A DNA stretch of 39,842 bases from a virus (IMGVR_UViG_3300013126_000083:1-39842); one strand, 5' to 3'; positions 10,201-17,859 are shown, counted from the first letter of the stretch. Numbers and translations: made by a program. The notes: generated by a model from the letters alone, not told the origin.

Positions 10201-11687
10201 GCTGACGTAGTCAGCGCGTTAAAGAACGCTCGATCCTGCGCAACCCCGCGCTGCTCGCGCAAGTATCGACCGCTCACCCCCACGACTTCGATCGGAGACG
10301 CGACAAACTCCGCGAACACCTCGGCCATAATCTCGACCATGTTCACGTCTTGGCCCGACGCCAACTCGCCCAACAACTCGCCGCTGCCGCCCATCACGCC
10401 CTGCACGAGCGCCTGAAGGATAAGGTTCCCCGCCGGGTTTTTCGCCAACACCCGCCCTGCCACGCCGACGGACGCGGCGTCCAAGAGGCCAACCGTGGCA
10501 CCGTAGGCGAACGAGCGGTCACGCATGTTCCGCCGCACCGCGGGATCGTTGACAAACGCCGCCCGCTGCCCGGGATCGCGCAGGTCATACCCTGCCTCGC
10601 GCACGAACTGGTCATACGCCGAGCGCTCGCTCACCTCGTACGACGTCGCTCCCAGCACGGCTGCGCCAAGAACCGGGTTGCGCGTCAACCCTGTCACCAG
10701 CGCGCTTGCGATCAAGGCCGGCGCGCTATCGAGCGCGACGCCGACTAGCCACTCTGTCATCGCGACCGGTTCCGCCGCGGCGAGCGCCGCGATAGCAGAC
10801 ATCTGCGGCCCAACCCCTTTAATCTTGCTGACGTCGGCCAACGCTGCGTTCATGCGCGTTACGCGCTCCGACGTTCCGTACGTTCTCTCGATCCGTCGAG
10901 CGTTCGCGTCCCGCGCTGCGATGGCCTGCTCGAACGCGTCGGACAGCAGCGCCTCTGACGCCTTCATCGTGTCTTCGCTGACAAAGGTCATACGAGACGA
11001 GACATACCGCGCGAGCGCTGACCACGGCGCCAGCGTTGCCGCGCCGACCGGCGACCACCGCTTCTGCTCATCGGCCAATACCTCGGTAAACGGACGCGCT
11101 CGATCGGCGCGGCGATCTTGCAACTCCGCCAGAGCGTCTTCTGCATTCTTGGCGATGCGGCTGTACCCCAGCGTGTCGGTCACTAGGCGGTCCGCGCCTC
11201 TCTCGAACTGTGAGAGAAGACCCGACAGTCCAGACAGATTTTGTAGGTCTGATTGCGCCAGCGCCGCGTTGATAGGGTCCCTCGCGATCCATCCCGCCAG
11301 CCGCGACGACGACATCAACTGCGCCCGCCGCGCTTGCGCGTCGACCCGCCGGGTCAGTTCCGAGGTCGCGCTAGTCAGCAGGTCCGGCGGAATCACCAAA
11401 CCCCGCTGCCGCGCTTCCGCCGAACGCGCTACGCCCGCGACGGCGTCGCCTACGGGAAAAGCCTGCTCCATCGCAAGCGCCGCCCGCTCCGCCGCCTGCG
11501 CGGCGCGCTGCTCGAAGTAAGACTGGTACGCGCTCGCGGCGGGACTCGCCTGCGGCTGCGTGGACTGCGCCTGAAGCGCCGCGCTGGGGCTCGCCTGCGA
11601 CTGCGTGGACTGCGCTTGAAGCGCCGCGCTGAGACCAGTCTTCTGCGCCTCGAACCACTGAAGATACGCCGCTCGTTCGTCCGCCAT
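1230..11687 (-). CDS. Giant ejected virion / large polyvalent protein, 3485 residues
   Basis: This single gene takes about a quarter of the window. Visible parts in order: a duplicated 15-residue Ala/Gln/Ser unit (20-34, 35-49); a hydrophobic stretch around 312-350; a methyltransferase-like glycine motif LLDIGASEGAM (about 1013-1023) followed by PGGLFLTFE near 1120; an LTHWSDA motif (H1267) of the ADP-ribosyltransferase-like domains found in polyvalent proteins; FVEEVQSD near 1695-1701 and AAEEGADYLAWT near 1865, a pair typical of phage polyvalent proteins; a zinc-peptidase-like HESGH at 2244-2248; a long charged helical region; and hydrophobic segments near 3135-3180 and 3355 in a C-terminal domain common to such proteins. 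Proteins of this class are packaged and injected with the genome to protect or establish it. Its place between the internal virion proteins and the fibre fits ejection. Its ATG directly follows the TAG of the gene upstream. Enzyme activities are inferred from motifs only. Confidence 0.8.
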   Translation of the reverse strand: MADERAAYLQWFEAQKTGLSAALQAQSTQSQASPSAALQAQSTQPQASPAASAYQSYFEQRAAQAAERAALAMEQAFPVGDAVAGVARSAEARQRGLVIPPDLLTSATSELTRRVDAQARRAQLMSSSRLAGWIARDPINAALAQSDLQNLSGLSGLLSQFERGADRLVTDTLGYSRIAKNAEDALAELQDRRADRARPFTEVLADEQKRWSPVGAATLAPWSALARYVSSRMTFVSEDTMKASEALLSDAFEQAIAARDANARRIERTYGTSERVTRMNAALADVSKIKGVGPQMSAIAALAAAEPVAMTEWLVGVALDSAPALIASALVTGLTRNPVLGAAVLGATSYEVSERSAYDQFVREAGYDLRDPGQRAAFVNDPAVRRNMRDRSFAYGATVGLLDAASVGVAGRVLAKNPAGNLILQALVQGVMGGSGELLGELASGQDVNMVEIMAEVFAEFVASPIEVVGVSGRYLREQRGVAQDRAFFNALTTSAKDSTIRAKVPERYRDAVATLTKDGPVESLYVDAQTLDRLFQSDPGGVTAEQFLAAVDGVDIEAYRRARDNGGAVEIPTASYAADIVGTRFDERLRGHIRTAPDRMSATELKAYQARLSELSTQAQEAADKATSGQTDLERVADEARVELVSALRRAGRTSDVAEKEALQAVAFARTMAQRLGIDLKEFLKRYPLAQVQGALESSVAVETPRVTAEVLDRVRAPVEQREGEGKLIKAIRAAAEAASLDLEVAEPADLELAVEQMYGPAAGPVLLNQLGGETLRPAQPGDLGAGVTADFLRRPGWGVVTATRGAETDAAQNAALEAELQARGIAFHKMEGVYKGQSDGVSYMIFADRDTVVELGRKYGQESVLTREGLVFMDGSPTIPLDLNDLVTGDAAKARDFYSTMGDGTTWSAGFAAQTLYQNRDEVLSGDMAGDGRHFTKFFSDVTSGARQQPQRLDAYVPVIDLPQEVKDFAKEREPFSGNFEDHIRTSIPGYREMQDAVGFVISETIGTGALLDIGASEGAMAKAVVQRNPGATAVALDPNVAMQTTFESKPQVEGVVFDLSAYGSAEDAGTVAWTEDDGTAIPFFDPKGKKFDIVHEAMVFQFISNTRGAHVRRAKELLVPGGLFLTFEKLGGPAEEYNANEAKKDRYKAQYYDQETLAAKAREVLQTGGDAVEGMTALQVSVAEMERVLLDNFRYVFQIWDSGNFKGFAASDSYAAVSGFAEKLPSLKSDYATSKTPRRVWEARDDSAKPKVPVNEDGTVTLTHWSDAARGTVDPAFAGTGPLRGAERNVRGPKKAFFGVSVGKPGGYRKESLGPYRHEVRVPAKALYDLTRDPEGLVDAIPDDVPARQRIGWLEERLVERGFKGYIVMDAPQGAAAALFEPVEPVSVRDDRTVELFQSGATPDFFSALTRDVANAKQAKASAKDWKSIIQRLPGIKKAEIDWSGVLAWLDTQEGQVARETVVDFLRRNEVTITPVTLGGEDAVFGEFTVEVDPGEERAYDDDWIEQTARENYLPDLIDERVNEMNESDPGGDFGPDDVSDDEKEALLNRARDMAVQAYYEDPIYEYPVTITQPDGSEESTVITRENDGYYWEGDNYRSQNDVIEAIRDHYTRAYDGPEARGKTVWDKHTEKGGYDYREVLLTVPNLNRAGPNAALDLSPFVKSAHYDVENIVVHARFDYRKSADGKNVLFVEEVQSDLGSYWRDNGPAPTAADVAKMQVLSARRLELSRKRAALHARYNVIASAMLEGHNLEMPRSSSGRTMNALSSHSAPEVLRDVIDKREGLPVRATIGPDSLYSALLGRLADELPRPGESGYEPIAEFLRNQDRRDEISREQDSISDEMTVSMPRQPITPFEGEAYYALMMKKLLKTAAEEGADYLAWTPAYMQARRWSGAVQNVLHEITWYPFGRVEYTREDGSAGIAREIKLTGINGTDWFLVDESNVILEKSREGGRIPESEVVGKSLSELLGGTMAQRVLAEPEGLISGQNIVVGGDGYKIAYDQQIKRFVDKFARRFGSQVRLDRALPEVGPLSDLNTAMLAASQYGFQNTIRLLKETPYLTTGAPLLTAEQWESLEKEMFDERMRRAVQVQDSIQNLEATLAGLEESLASARATGAPPNEVERLEYMRGLTKGRLAVARSTQADLHNPEKSAETLLSSLLVRSVITPKQFFQIMPAELRPESDPVWVVEITPEMRATASEAQPLFQKRPDGARGSILLPTEPGRAPLVTLYQKADLSTFLHESGHYYLHVLQDIIAKGDAPEGMRADWETVLAWWGQNIDLIAKDGGVSEALVASYLRDGTTGDLETDRKVNVGLQETWARAYEAYLLEGKAPSNALRAAFEAFSAWLLSVYRRARGLGVPINDELRGVFDRMLATDEEIAAASTENGFDKLVAENAAQLGIAEEDYQKLVKLSVEAQDETRQEMLRTIMAPLRRARTAEFKAERAEVEAGIRASVNAKPANRVREWLGNARWLGGDAPEQLAGDLRLDRQMLIDEYGEEMLTALPRGSRPLWAKDTGLSADDVAGWFGYRSGSEMLQDLVSSPRAADEIKARTDAEMRKRHGDPLVDGSIEAKAVAALHGEKRGQLLAAELRAIGKAAKIGQVTTRSQAAEVARAAIRAMPVHKAVRSGAYLAAERRAGERAMQAVARGQMDEAYAAKREQLLNYQLYVESKAADEVLAKVESHVAKLKSKSTRSALAGEYLEAIDDILTSYDFRKAVSLRQAQRRSGLLKYVEMMKAAGRENELAIPAYVLDEAKRRPYKTLLLAELEGVFDSLRNIEHTARMKKKLRDAQSERELAAVVDGVVAEIETNLKDHAPNRVATPGEKLRGGLREFANLLLNADTLLRKIGGFDVGAAYEAIKAPIDAAANWAQVEREKAARALEGLYSVYSKAEQRRMATRKHYKELGGAFTKWDLISAALNMGNADNLARLMDTDSGSGFNASQVDFIKQQLDLRDWDFVQSVWDYVNTFWPLIEARERRLTGVVPKKVLASEVETPFGPRAGGYYPIKYRGDVSGLVAAEELAEVQKQMMAGRFGKAQTRHGHLEERARGSGGRVLQLGMEVLHQHVGQVIHDLAFSEAVANSWRVLQDPRVRGAFERKGLLKDHQALEMWLQDTATGQIAAGGVFGRLALRAKNGFTLSKLAFNLGTVAIQLTGVSQSIVTVGAKDMAIGYGIYAANPLRAPREVVKFSSFMRERESTFNRDINDILGDIVVGPAASRYKRFQQGLARVGLWLMQKVQFYGVDVPTWYAAHNQGMRRFGDEAKARAYADRMVARAQASGVFSDRSAFERGTLSRDTRQNGFVRLFTALGSYMFAKGNIAYEVYGRTRRDMTGVNLKTLQAAVRGAVEMTMLFTVEAILYNLIKGTLPGMGEDDDRKWRTFLARETLLSMMSTVPAIRDFGSALSGYEAGAYGSVVETLAKPFVQAAQGEADMPLFKALSSAVGTATGLPSGQLNRVVDAWYRLEKGENVTPVEFIMGRR
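11542..11631. repeat. 45-base tandem duplication at the start of the giant protein gene
   Basis: Two copies of a 45-base unit lie head to tail, with a few substitutions between them. They encode SAALQAQSTQSQASP and SAALQAQSTQPQASP (residues 20-34 and 35-49). The frame is preserved. The unit is a flexible, low-complexity spacer near the N terminus. Confidence 0.88.
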
Positions 11688-14300
11688 CTAGGGCTCTCCG
11701 GTGTATTGTGACATCAGGAACAACTGGTAGTGCTCCACGATCGCGTCATCCGCTATACCCGGAAATTCCTTGCGCGCAACCTCAACGAAGTCCGGCGGTA
11801 TCTCGCTAAACGCCACGACTGGCGGCAGTCCGACCGCCATCATCCGCTGCTGCTCGTACGCCGTCGTGATCTGATCCTGCGTCGGAAGCTCGCCCGTCGC
11901 CTGCATAAGCTGAGACGCGATCCGCGTGCGATCCGCGATCGGTATGCTGTCGTACGTGACGGCCACGCGAAAGTTCTCAGTACGCTTAGCCGCCTCGAAC
12001 AAAAAGCCGCTCCCCTTTTCGTTTACGCCGTCGAACCCCGCACCGGTAAAGAAACGCCCCGGCGTAGAGAACTCGACAGGCAGCAGCTTCACCGCTGCCA
12101 TCTCGCGCACCTCGCGGGTGTTTGGCTCTCGGTTCTCTCTGTCGTAAAAGTCCTGCACCAGCGCCGTGAGTTCGTGCTGGAAATCCAACCGCAGCCGCCG
12201 CTGCTCGCCAGACATCTTCGCAGGCGACGTAGGATCGGCAAGCGCCAGATAGACCTCATCCGCCGCCTCGTACACCGCGTCGAAGTTGATCGCATTCCGA
12301 CCCTGCTCGACCTTCAGCGCCTGCCCCTTGAGTTCCGCACGTGCGGCTTCCTGCACCGCTATAAAATGCTGTCGATCCGCCCGCGACAAAGATGCGTAGT
12401 GCTGCGTCAAAGAAAGTTCTGCGAAGGCGTTCGGGTTCGACGACGCCAGACGCGTCAGCATCTCCCAAGTATCTGGGTTCGTCACGTCGACGCCCCGCTG
12501 ATCGTTCCGCACCGCCTCTTGGAACGACGTCCAGCCGCTCTGCCCCATCGCCGCGCGCTCATCCATCGAGAAACTGGTGCGCCCCGTGCGTACGTACTCT
12601 TCCCATGCCGCGTCTTGCGCCTGCCCGCGACCTTCAGTGCGCGCCCGGTTCTGCAAGGTTGCCATCGTGTCGATGCTCTTCAGCACCTCATCACGCAGCT
12701 TCTGGTCTTCGATCGCGAGCGCCGCGTCGTACGCGGCGCCCGCGTCGAAGTACGCCGCGCCCATCTGGGTCGACGGGTCATCGCCGGTCGCGGCAGCGAT
12801 CGCGTCGTACATCTCGCCCATCGTCATCCCGGCGAAACTCGGGTTCGCCGCCATGAACTCCGGCGTCATCAGATACTCGGCAGGCACCGTCGGTCGGTTT
12901 TGCGCCGCATCGATGATCGTAAGACCGAGCCCTGCGCCAAGCTGCACAACCAGACCGCGATTGACCGCGCTGTCAGGAAAGGGCGTCCCCTCCAACGCCG
13001 CGCTGGCGGCGCGCTCCATGATCGCGACAAGCGAGGTTCCGATAGCCGCAGCGCCAGACGCCCAATAATGCCATTGCTTGCCGCGTGGCACGACCATGTC
13101 GATGTGAAATTCGGTACCACCCATGTACTCAGCGCCGAAGCCGATACCAAGCGCCCCCTGCGCGGCGGCTGCGCGCGCGAAGTCCGCCGCATCGGGATCG
13201 GTCGCTTTCACGACGGTCCCGTCCGGTCGGTATATCGTGACGTCCGCGGCAGCGCCCGTACGGTGCCGACCGGAAGGATCGTTCTCGCCGTGCCGCACGC
13301 CAGAACTGAGTGCAACGCGAGTCCCCGCGCCAAACGTCGCCTCCGCCGCCGAAGTTATCACATCGACGACCGGCTGTCCCGGAATCTCCGCATCGAAGCT
13401 GATCGTCACATTGTCGTCGGGGCGATCCACCGCGGGCACGCCACGGAACTCCACGCCGCTCCGGGTCGCCCCACCGTAAACCGGCTGCGTGCGGCGAATA
13501 AAACTTTGCGTGAACTGGCTCGCCTGCGCTTCCAGCACCATGGCTTCCAGCCCCGTGTCAAGCGCGTTCTCGTCCTCCGCGGTCAGTACCTCGCGTGCGT
13601 CTTCAAGCAGCTTCGCGGCGGCAATCGGGTCGTCCGCCGCCGCCATCACGATGCGCTGCCGGAACGCCTTCGAGATCAGGGTCTCGGCACTCTGCTTCTG
13701 CGTCGCGGCGTCCCAACCCTGAAGCGCGGCCAACTGCGTCTGTTCTTGCAGCGCCAGCGCCAGATTGCGCTCGAAAACGTCCGTGCTGTCCCAGTTTTTC
13801 GCAGCGTCCTCTACATAGCCTTCGATCGTTGACGTGCGCTGGTTGACAATGTAGTTGCGCGTCTCGTTCGACGCGTGCGTGAGCAGCGAGCCGTGCGCCT
13901 GATCCAGCAGTTCGTTGGTGAGTTCGTCGTACTTGCGCCGCGCGCGGGGCGTCAGCCCTTCGCCGTACCGCTCGCGCAGCGCTGCCAGCCGCGCCTCGCC
14001 GGTCTCAGGAACGCCCGTCGCGTTTCCGCCGGTCTGGTTCAACAGACCGCTCTCGGGCGCCGACAGCGCCTCCCGCTGCGCGTAGCGGTACTTGTTGAAC
14101 GCCTCACGCGCCGACGCGTCGTCCGTCAACTGCGCACGAAAGTCGAGCGCATCCGCCGCCCGGAACAGCCCCGCTCCGACCGTCTCCGCCGCGCGCCCCA
14201 CCTGCGCGCCGAACGTGTCCGGCGACGTCCCGACGCGGACTTCTTGCTGGTTCACAGGGCGAAGCTGTAGCTGCCGCCGGTACTCAGGAACTGCCGCCAT
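11688..14300 (-). CDS. Internal virion protein with M15-type peptidoglycan peptidase domain
   Basis: An 870-residue protein lying where T7-like phages encode core/ejection proteins. Around residues 290-410 it has a D-Ala-D-Ala carboxypeptidase/VanY-like (M15) signature: HRTGAAAD gives the HxxGxAxD pattern (H346, D353) and EFHID supplies the third probable zinc ligand (H399). In this family the residues bind zinc and cleave peptide stems of peptidoglycan, so the likely job is local opening of the cell wall during DNA entry. The rest is mostly Ala-rich helix with no motif I recognise. It starts nine bases after the gp14-like gene, and its TAG stop is followed at once by the ATG of the giant protein. 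The enzyme call is fairly firm; the ejection role is by position. Confidence 0.78.
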   Translation of the reverse strand: MAAVPEYRRQLQLRPVNQQEVRVGTSPDTFGAQVGRAAETVGAGLFRAADALDFRAQLTDDASAREAFNKYRYAQREALSAPESGLLNQTGGNATGVPETGEARLAALRERYGEGLTPRARRKYDELTNELLDQAHGSLLTHASNETRNYIVNQRTSTIEGYVEDAAKNWDSTDVFERNLALALQEQTQLAALQGWDAATQKQSAETLISKAFRQRIVMAAADDPIAAAKLLEDAREVLTAEDENALDTGLEAMVLEAQASQFTQSFIRRTQPVYGGATRSGVEFRGVPAVDRPDDNVTISFDAEIPGQPVVDVITSAAEATFGAGTRVALSSGVRHGENDPSGRHRTGAAADVTIYRPDGTVVKATDPDAADFARAAAAQGALGIGFGAEYMGGTEFHIDMVVPRGKQWHYWASGAAAIGTSLVAIMERAASAALEGTPFPDSAVNRGLVVQLGAGLGLTIIDAAQNRPTVPAEYLMTPEFMAANPSFAGMTMGEMYDAIAAATGDDPSTQMGAAYFDAGAAYDAALAIEDQKLRDEVLKSIDTMATLQNRARTEGRGQAQDAAWEEYVRTGRTSFSMDERAAMGQSGWTSFQEAVRNDQRGVDVTNPDTWEMLTRLASSNPNAFAELSLTQHYASLSRADRQHFIAVQEAARAELKGQALKVEQGRNAINFDAVYEAADEVYLALADPTSPAKMSGEQRRLRLDFQHELTALVQDFYDRENREPNTREVREMAAVKLLPVEFSTPGRFFTGAGFDGVNEKGSGFLFEAAKRTENFRVAVTYDSIPIADRTRIASQLMQATGELPTQDQITTAYEQQRMMAVGLPPVVAFSEIPPDFVEVARKEFPGIADDAIVEHYQLFLMSQYTGEP

Positions 14301-14309
14301 TGCCCCGCC

Positions 14310-14810
14310 TCATTCGATCGACACCTTGTACTTGTAGACTTCGGACGCGCCGCCAAGGGCTGTTCCGACGCCCGCGATAAGCCCTGCCGTTTGCGCGTTT
14401 GAGGCTTCCGCCTGATACGCGCTCGCTTGGTTCAAGTAGTTGTATTTCTTGATCTCAAGATCGCGTACTTCCGCTGCGGTGTTCGCTTTCACGCGGTACG
14501 CGTCGCGTTCAATCTCCATACTGGTCTGCAAAATCGTGTCCAACGGCGAGCCGAAGGTAAGGTCCATGTTGTTTGACGCCAGTGCGCCGCGGGTGTCCGC
14601 GACAACCCGCGCCCCTTCAGCCCGCACCTGCCGCTCTTCGTCTGCGCCGCGCGCGCTTGCGTCGCGCATTTGCTCGCTGGTTCGCGCCGCGTTGTCCAGC
14701 GCGATCTGAGCTTGGAACTTAGCATTCGCCGACTGCGCCGACGCTTGGTACAAACCGCCGAGGACGTTGACCCCGGTGCCGATCGCCATAAGGGTTACAG
14801 GATCACACAT
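14310..14810 (-). CDS. Internal virion protein, T7 gp14-like
   Basis: A 166-residue protein beginning MCDPVTLMAIGTGVNVLGG, the short Cys/Pro start plus small-residue hydrophobic helix characteristic of gp14-like internal core proteins of podoviruses. The middle is Ala/Gln-rich helix (QIALDNAARTSEQMRDASARG), and a second Gly/Ala-rich hydrophobic segment (TAGLIAGVGTALGG) lies near the C terminus. Proteins of this class leave the particle on infection and insert in the outer membrane as part of the DNA conduit. The ATG at 14810 overlaps the end of the gp13-like gene by 16 bases, which suggests translational coupling. Sequence similarity to T7 itself is weak; the call rests on the N-terminal pattern, size and neighbours. 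Confidence 0.72.
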   Translation of the reverse strand: MCDPVTLMAIGTGVNVLGGLYQASAQSANAKFQAQIALDNAARTSEQMRDASARGADEERQVRAEGARVVADTRGALASNNMDLTFGSPLDTILQTSMEIERDAYRVKANTAAEVRDLEIKKYNYLNQASAYQAEASNAQTAGLIAGVGTALGGASEVYKYKVSIE

Positions 14811-15280
14811 TCTGCTTCGCCCCCCATGCTAAACACGACCGCGGTGGCCCCCGACGCCACCGTGAACGGTTCACCTATAACAAACCCCAGCCGCGATAGA
14901 AAGACCAGCGTTTTCCGGTTACTCGCCAACGCCATGTTCTGCAACACGTCGCAACCCCGCCGAAGGTGCGCAATGAACCGGCGGGCGAGCCGGAAATACT
15001 CAGTCGCGCACTCGTCGATCCCGCGCGTACCTAGAAGCCACGGAACGCCGTAACCACCGAGCGCCGGAACATTCGCTCCAAATACCGCGATCGGCGCGTC
15101 CCGGTTGAACGCAACATACGCCTCGGTGGACACCGCGACAGATCGACGCAGCGCCTCGATCGGGCGCACGCGCGATAGCGCCCACAACTCGTCGACGTCT
15201 TCTCGCCGCAGGCTCTGCGCCACCCGTAGAACGTCCGGCGTCATCGTCGCGACTGGTTCGATGTAAACGCGGTTCGTCAT
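14795..15280 (-). CDS. T7 gp13-like (DUF2833-type) virion assembly protein
   Basis: I choose the ATG at 15280 (MTNRVYIEPV, 161 residues): it overlaps the stop of the tubular B gene in an ATGA arrangement with GGAAAG upstream. An in-frame ATG at 15295 would add five residues and lengthen the overlap. The content (RPIEALRRSVAVSTEAYVAF, then PWLLGTRGID and FLSRLGFVIGEPF) resembles the gp13/DUF2833 group of podovirus proteins, which look like small acyltransferase folds and are needed for assembly of the internal core. No acetyl-CoA loop is obvious, so enzymatic activity should not be assumed. It sits between the tail tube and internal protein genes, as gp13 does in T7. Confidence 0.68.
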   Translation of the reverse strand: MTNRVYIEPVATMTPDVLRVAQSLRREDVDELWALSRVRPIEALRRSVAVSTEAYVAFNRDAPIAVFGANVPALGGYGVPWLLGTRGIDECATEYFRLARRFIAHLRRGCDVLQNMALASNRKTLVFLSRLGFVIGEPFTVASGATAVVFSMGGEAECVIL

Positions 15281-17859
15281 TCGCCGACTTTCCACTCCGG
15301 CGACACCGCCAGCAGCGTCATCGGTAGCGGGTTACTCTGACGGATATATGTCGTCGCGTCCTGCTCCCAGTCGCCCGCCACCGTCAGCAACGGCGTGTGC
15401 GTGCGCAGCGGGATCGGACCACCAACCATCGCCGGGGCCCACTCCTTCAGCGCGTTCATGCGCGACAGCGACGTGCCCGCCTCGACCCCCCGAGACCGCC
15501 GCAGCTTGATCGCAATCTCTGCCGTCGACTTCAGGCGTCCCTCGGACGACCCCAGTCGATCGACCTCCATCCGCACGTCGAGGGTCTGCACCAACGCCGT
15601 GTAAGTCAGCCCGATGCTAACATTCGTCGGCGTCAGATCGCCGAAGTCCACGGTCCCGGTCGCATCCACCACAAGATCGTCCACGACGTCGCCGTCGAGC
15701 AGCGCGACCACCGTCTCCCCGCGCAGGTGCAACAGCCCGGACACTTCGGACACCCCAGCGTCGTACGACGCGGCAAAGCCACCGTCCACGAAGTACCCCA
15801 ACTCGACATCGGTGTCGTTCCTGACGGCTAGTCGCTCCGTCATCGTGACCTCGATACCTCCGATCGTGCGGGACACGACGGCGTAGAGCGCGTCTCGCGC
15901 GCCCTCGCGTATCGCACTCACCTGCCGAACCTTCGCGGCGGTGCCGCCTAGCTCGTGCCGGGTCCAACCCCACACATCATGCTCGGGCACGTACGTCATC
16001 GACAACAGCGTGCCATCGTCGAGCGCCACCCACACCAGCTTGTCAGGTGCCGCAGCGTACGTCCACGACACGATCTCCCGATCCTCAAACAGATCGCGCG
16101 CGATAACTGTCAGATCGCCGGGAGGCACGCTTCGGTCATTAGGCCGGTAGTCGCGTACGACGTTGCCGGACGGCTCGATATAGAGCACAACGCTGCCTGT
16201 ATATAGCGGCTCCCGGTCCGCCGAGCCATAAGTTGTCAAGGGTGCCAGCTTACGCTTGTCCGGGCGCAGATACTCGCCATCGCCCTGCGGCGCGATCTCC
16301 CATTCGCCCCCGCTGGTGAACACCGTGAAGCTGTCGCTCGGAACAAACGCGCGAATACGGTTCACGCGCACGTCGCGCATCCTGAAGTGGAAGGCGTCGT
16401 CAGACAACGACGGGTACGAACTGTAAAAGTTCTCGACGCTTCCGACGCGCGACATCTCAACTAGCTGCGGGTCGTTATCGGTCGCGCCAAACGCAAGTCG
16501 CTGCTCGTAGAAGGCAACAACCGACGGATAATCGCCCGCCGCACCGAACGGCGTGCGCGCAACCCGCGGTCCCGTGGCCGTGTCAGCGGTGATATTCTCG
16601 TCGGTGAACACCGTGCTCTCGGTCGTGCCGATATACCCGAGCGCGCCAGCGTACATCTTGTACACCGCGTAGCGCGAAGCGCCCTCAAGCGCACGCCACC
16701 CGATATAGTTCTCGCTGCCCTTGTAGTACAGGTCGTTCTCGACCGTGAGCAGATCAGTCGGCAGACCTTCCTCGTACGTATCCCCGGTAATCGCGGAAAT
16801 CGCATACTTGTACGTCACAAGGTCAAGCGGGTTCACGTCGACGCCATAGCGCACCTGCGTCCCGGGCGAGGTCAGCGTGCCGCCGCTGGCGTACGCGGTA
16901 AAAGCGGTTCCATCCACCGCGTCGCCATCCTTATCGAGCAGCGCAATCGTGTCCGTCGTCACCGCCGAGGCGATGTACAGCTTTCCGTTCAACTGCGTCA
17001 TGCCTGCGACATCGCTAAGCGAAAAGGCGTCGCCGTCCACCAACCCGTGCGCAGCCGCCGTGATGACCACGGGATTTGTTTTCGTCGCCCCCGTGACCGT
17101 CGCCGACGCCGACGCCACCTGCCCGAGTGCGGGCACAAAGGTCACATCTGCGAACGTCCAGTCATCGTGATCCAGTCGCCCGATCTTCTTGGGCGCATAA
17201 CTCGGGTGCGCGAGGTACATGGTGTCGGCGTCCTGCGCAACGCGCACTCGCGGCATATCGCTAAGCGCGAAGGTGTGCGCGTGCTCGTACACCTTCGACA
17301 GCGTAGCACCTGCGCCGATCGCGCCCCACGCGCCGGTACTCGCGTCGAGCGTGCTCCCATCGAAGACCACGAACGCCAGATAATCACCCACCGTCCCGGT
17401 GATCCTCACGATTGCCTCGTGCAGCTTGTGCGTCCCCGCGGGATCGCTGACGTACGCAAGGCACCCCGTCGGGAAGGACGCCATGTCGCCCGGATTGGCG
17501 AGCTTTAGCGTCGCGGGATACGTCGTCGTGACCGCGTCGAGAGCGACGGCTCCGACCGCCGTGTCCAGCACGTACGCACCATCCTTCAACACCCGAAACT
17601 TCCCGTCTGTGAACTCTAACTGATACGTCTGGTCAGTGCTGAACGAGAACGGGAGCAGGTATTGGTACGCCGACGCGCCCGAAGTGTCGAAGCGCGCCAC
17701 GCCTTCAAAACCGGCACGGTTCGACAGACCGCCCTGCGGTCGTACGAACACGTTCATCGCGTCCTTCACACCCTTCTGGAACTTCTCAGTGTCCGACCGG
17801 GCGTACATGCCCTCGGCGATGATCCCGGCGTTGAAGGCTCCCTGCGTTATCCTAGCCAC
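15277..17859 (-). CDS. Tail tubular protein B-like (nozzle) protein
   Basis: An 860-residue structural protein. The N terminus (MARITQGAFNAGIIAEGMYA, then a KFQKGVKDAMNVFVRPQGG-type segment) is the hallmark of podovirus tail nozzle proteins in which the tail tip is built around six copies. Residues ~250-330 (TKTNPVVITAAAHGLVDGD and a following YASGG) resemble the FCCH-like beta domain common in phage tail proteins. The start codon is GTG at 17859, with GGGGTGA just upstream; it begins four bases before the stop of tubular A is passed, so the two are probably co-translated. The stop overlaps the gp13-like ATG. Function is by family and by position next to tubular A. Confidence 0.82.
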   Translation of the reverse strand: MARITQGAFNAGIIAEGMYARSDTEKFQKGVKDAMNVFVRPQGGLSNRAGFEGVARFDTSGASAYQYLLPFSFSTDQTYQLEFTDGKFRVLKDGAYVLDTAVGAVALDAVTTTYPATLKLANPGDMASFPTGCLAYVSDPAGTHKLHEAIVRITGTVGDYLAFVVFDGSTLDASTGAWGAIGAGATLSKVYEHAHTFALSDMPRVRVAQDADTMYLAHPSYAPKKIGRLDHDDWTFADVTFVPALGQVASASATVTGATKTNPVVITAAAHGLVDGDAFSLSDVAGMTQLNGKLYIASAVTTDTIALLDKDGDAVDGTAFTAYASGGTLTSPGTQVRYGVDVNPLDLVTYKYAISAITGDTYEEGLPTDLLTVENDLYYKGSENYIGWRALEGASRYAVYKMYAGALGYIGTTESTVFTDENITADTATGPRVARTPFGAAGDYPSVVAFYEQRLAFGATDNDPQLVEMSRVGSVENFYSSYPSLSDDAFHFRMRDVRVNRIRAFVPSDSFTVFTSGGEWEIAPQGDGEYLRPDKRKLAPLTTYGSADREPLYTGSVVLYIEPSGNVVRDYRPNDRSVPPGDLTVIARDLFEDREIVSWTYAAAPDKLVWVALDDGTLLSMTYVPEHDVWGWTRHELGGTAAKVRQVSAIREGARDALYAVVSRTIGGIEVTMTERLAVRNDTDVELGYFVDGGFAASYDAGVSEVSGLLHLRGETVVALLDGDVVDDLVVDATGTVDFGDLTPTNVSIGLTYTALVQTLDVRMEVDRLGSSEGRLKSTAEIAIKLRRSRGVEAGTSLSRMNALKEWAPAMVGGPIPLRTHTPLLTVAGDWEQDATTYIRQSNPLPMTLLAVSPEWKVGE

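Noticed and set aside
11730-13832. A 700-codon open frame on the plus strand, opposite the M15-domain protein gene.
   Set aside because: It is rich in Arg and His with no domain pattern, has no ribosome site, and mirrors a well supported gene. Long antisense frames are expected in GC-rich DNA.
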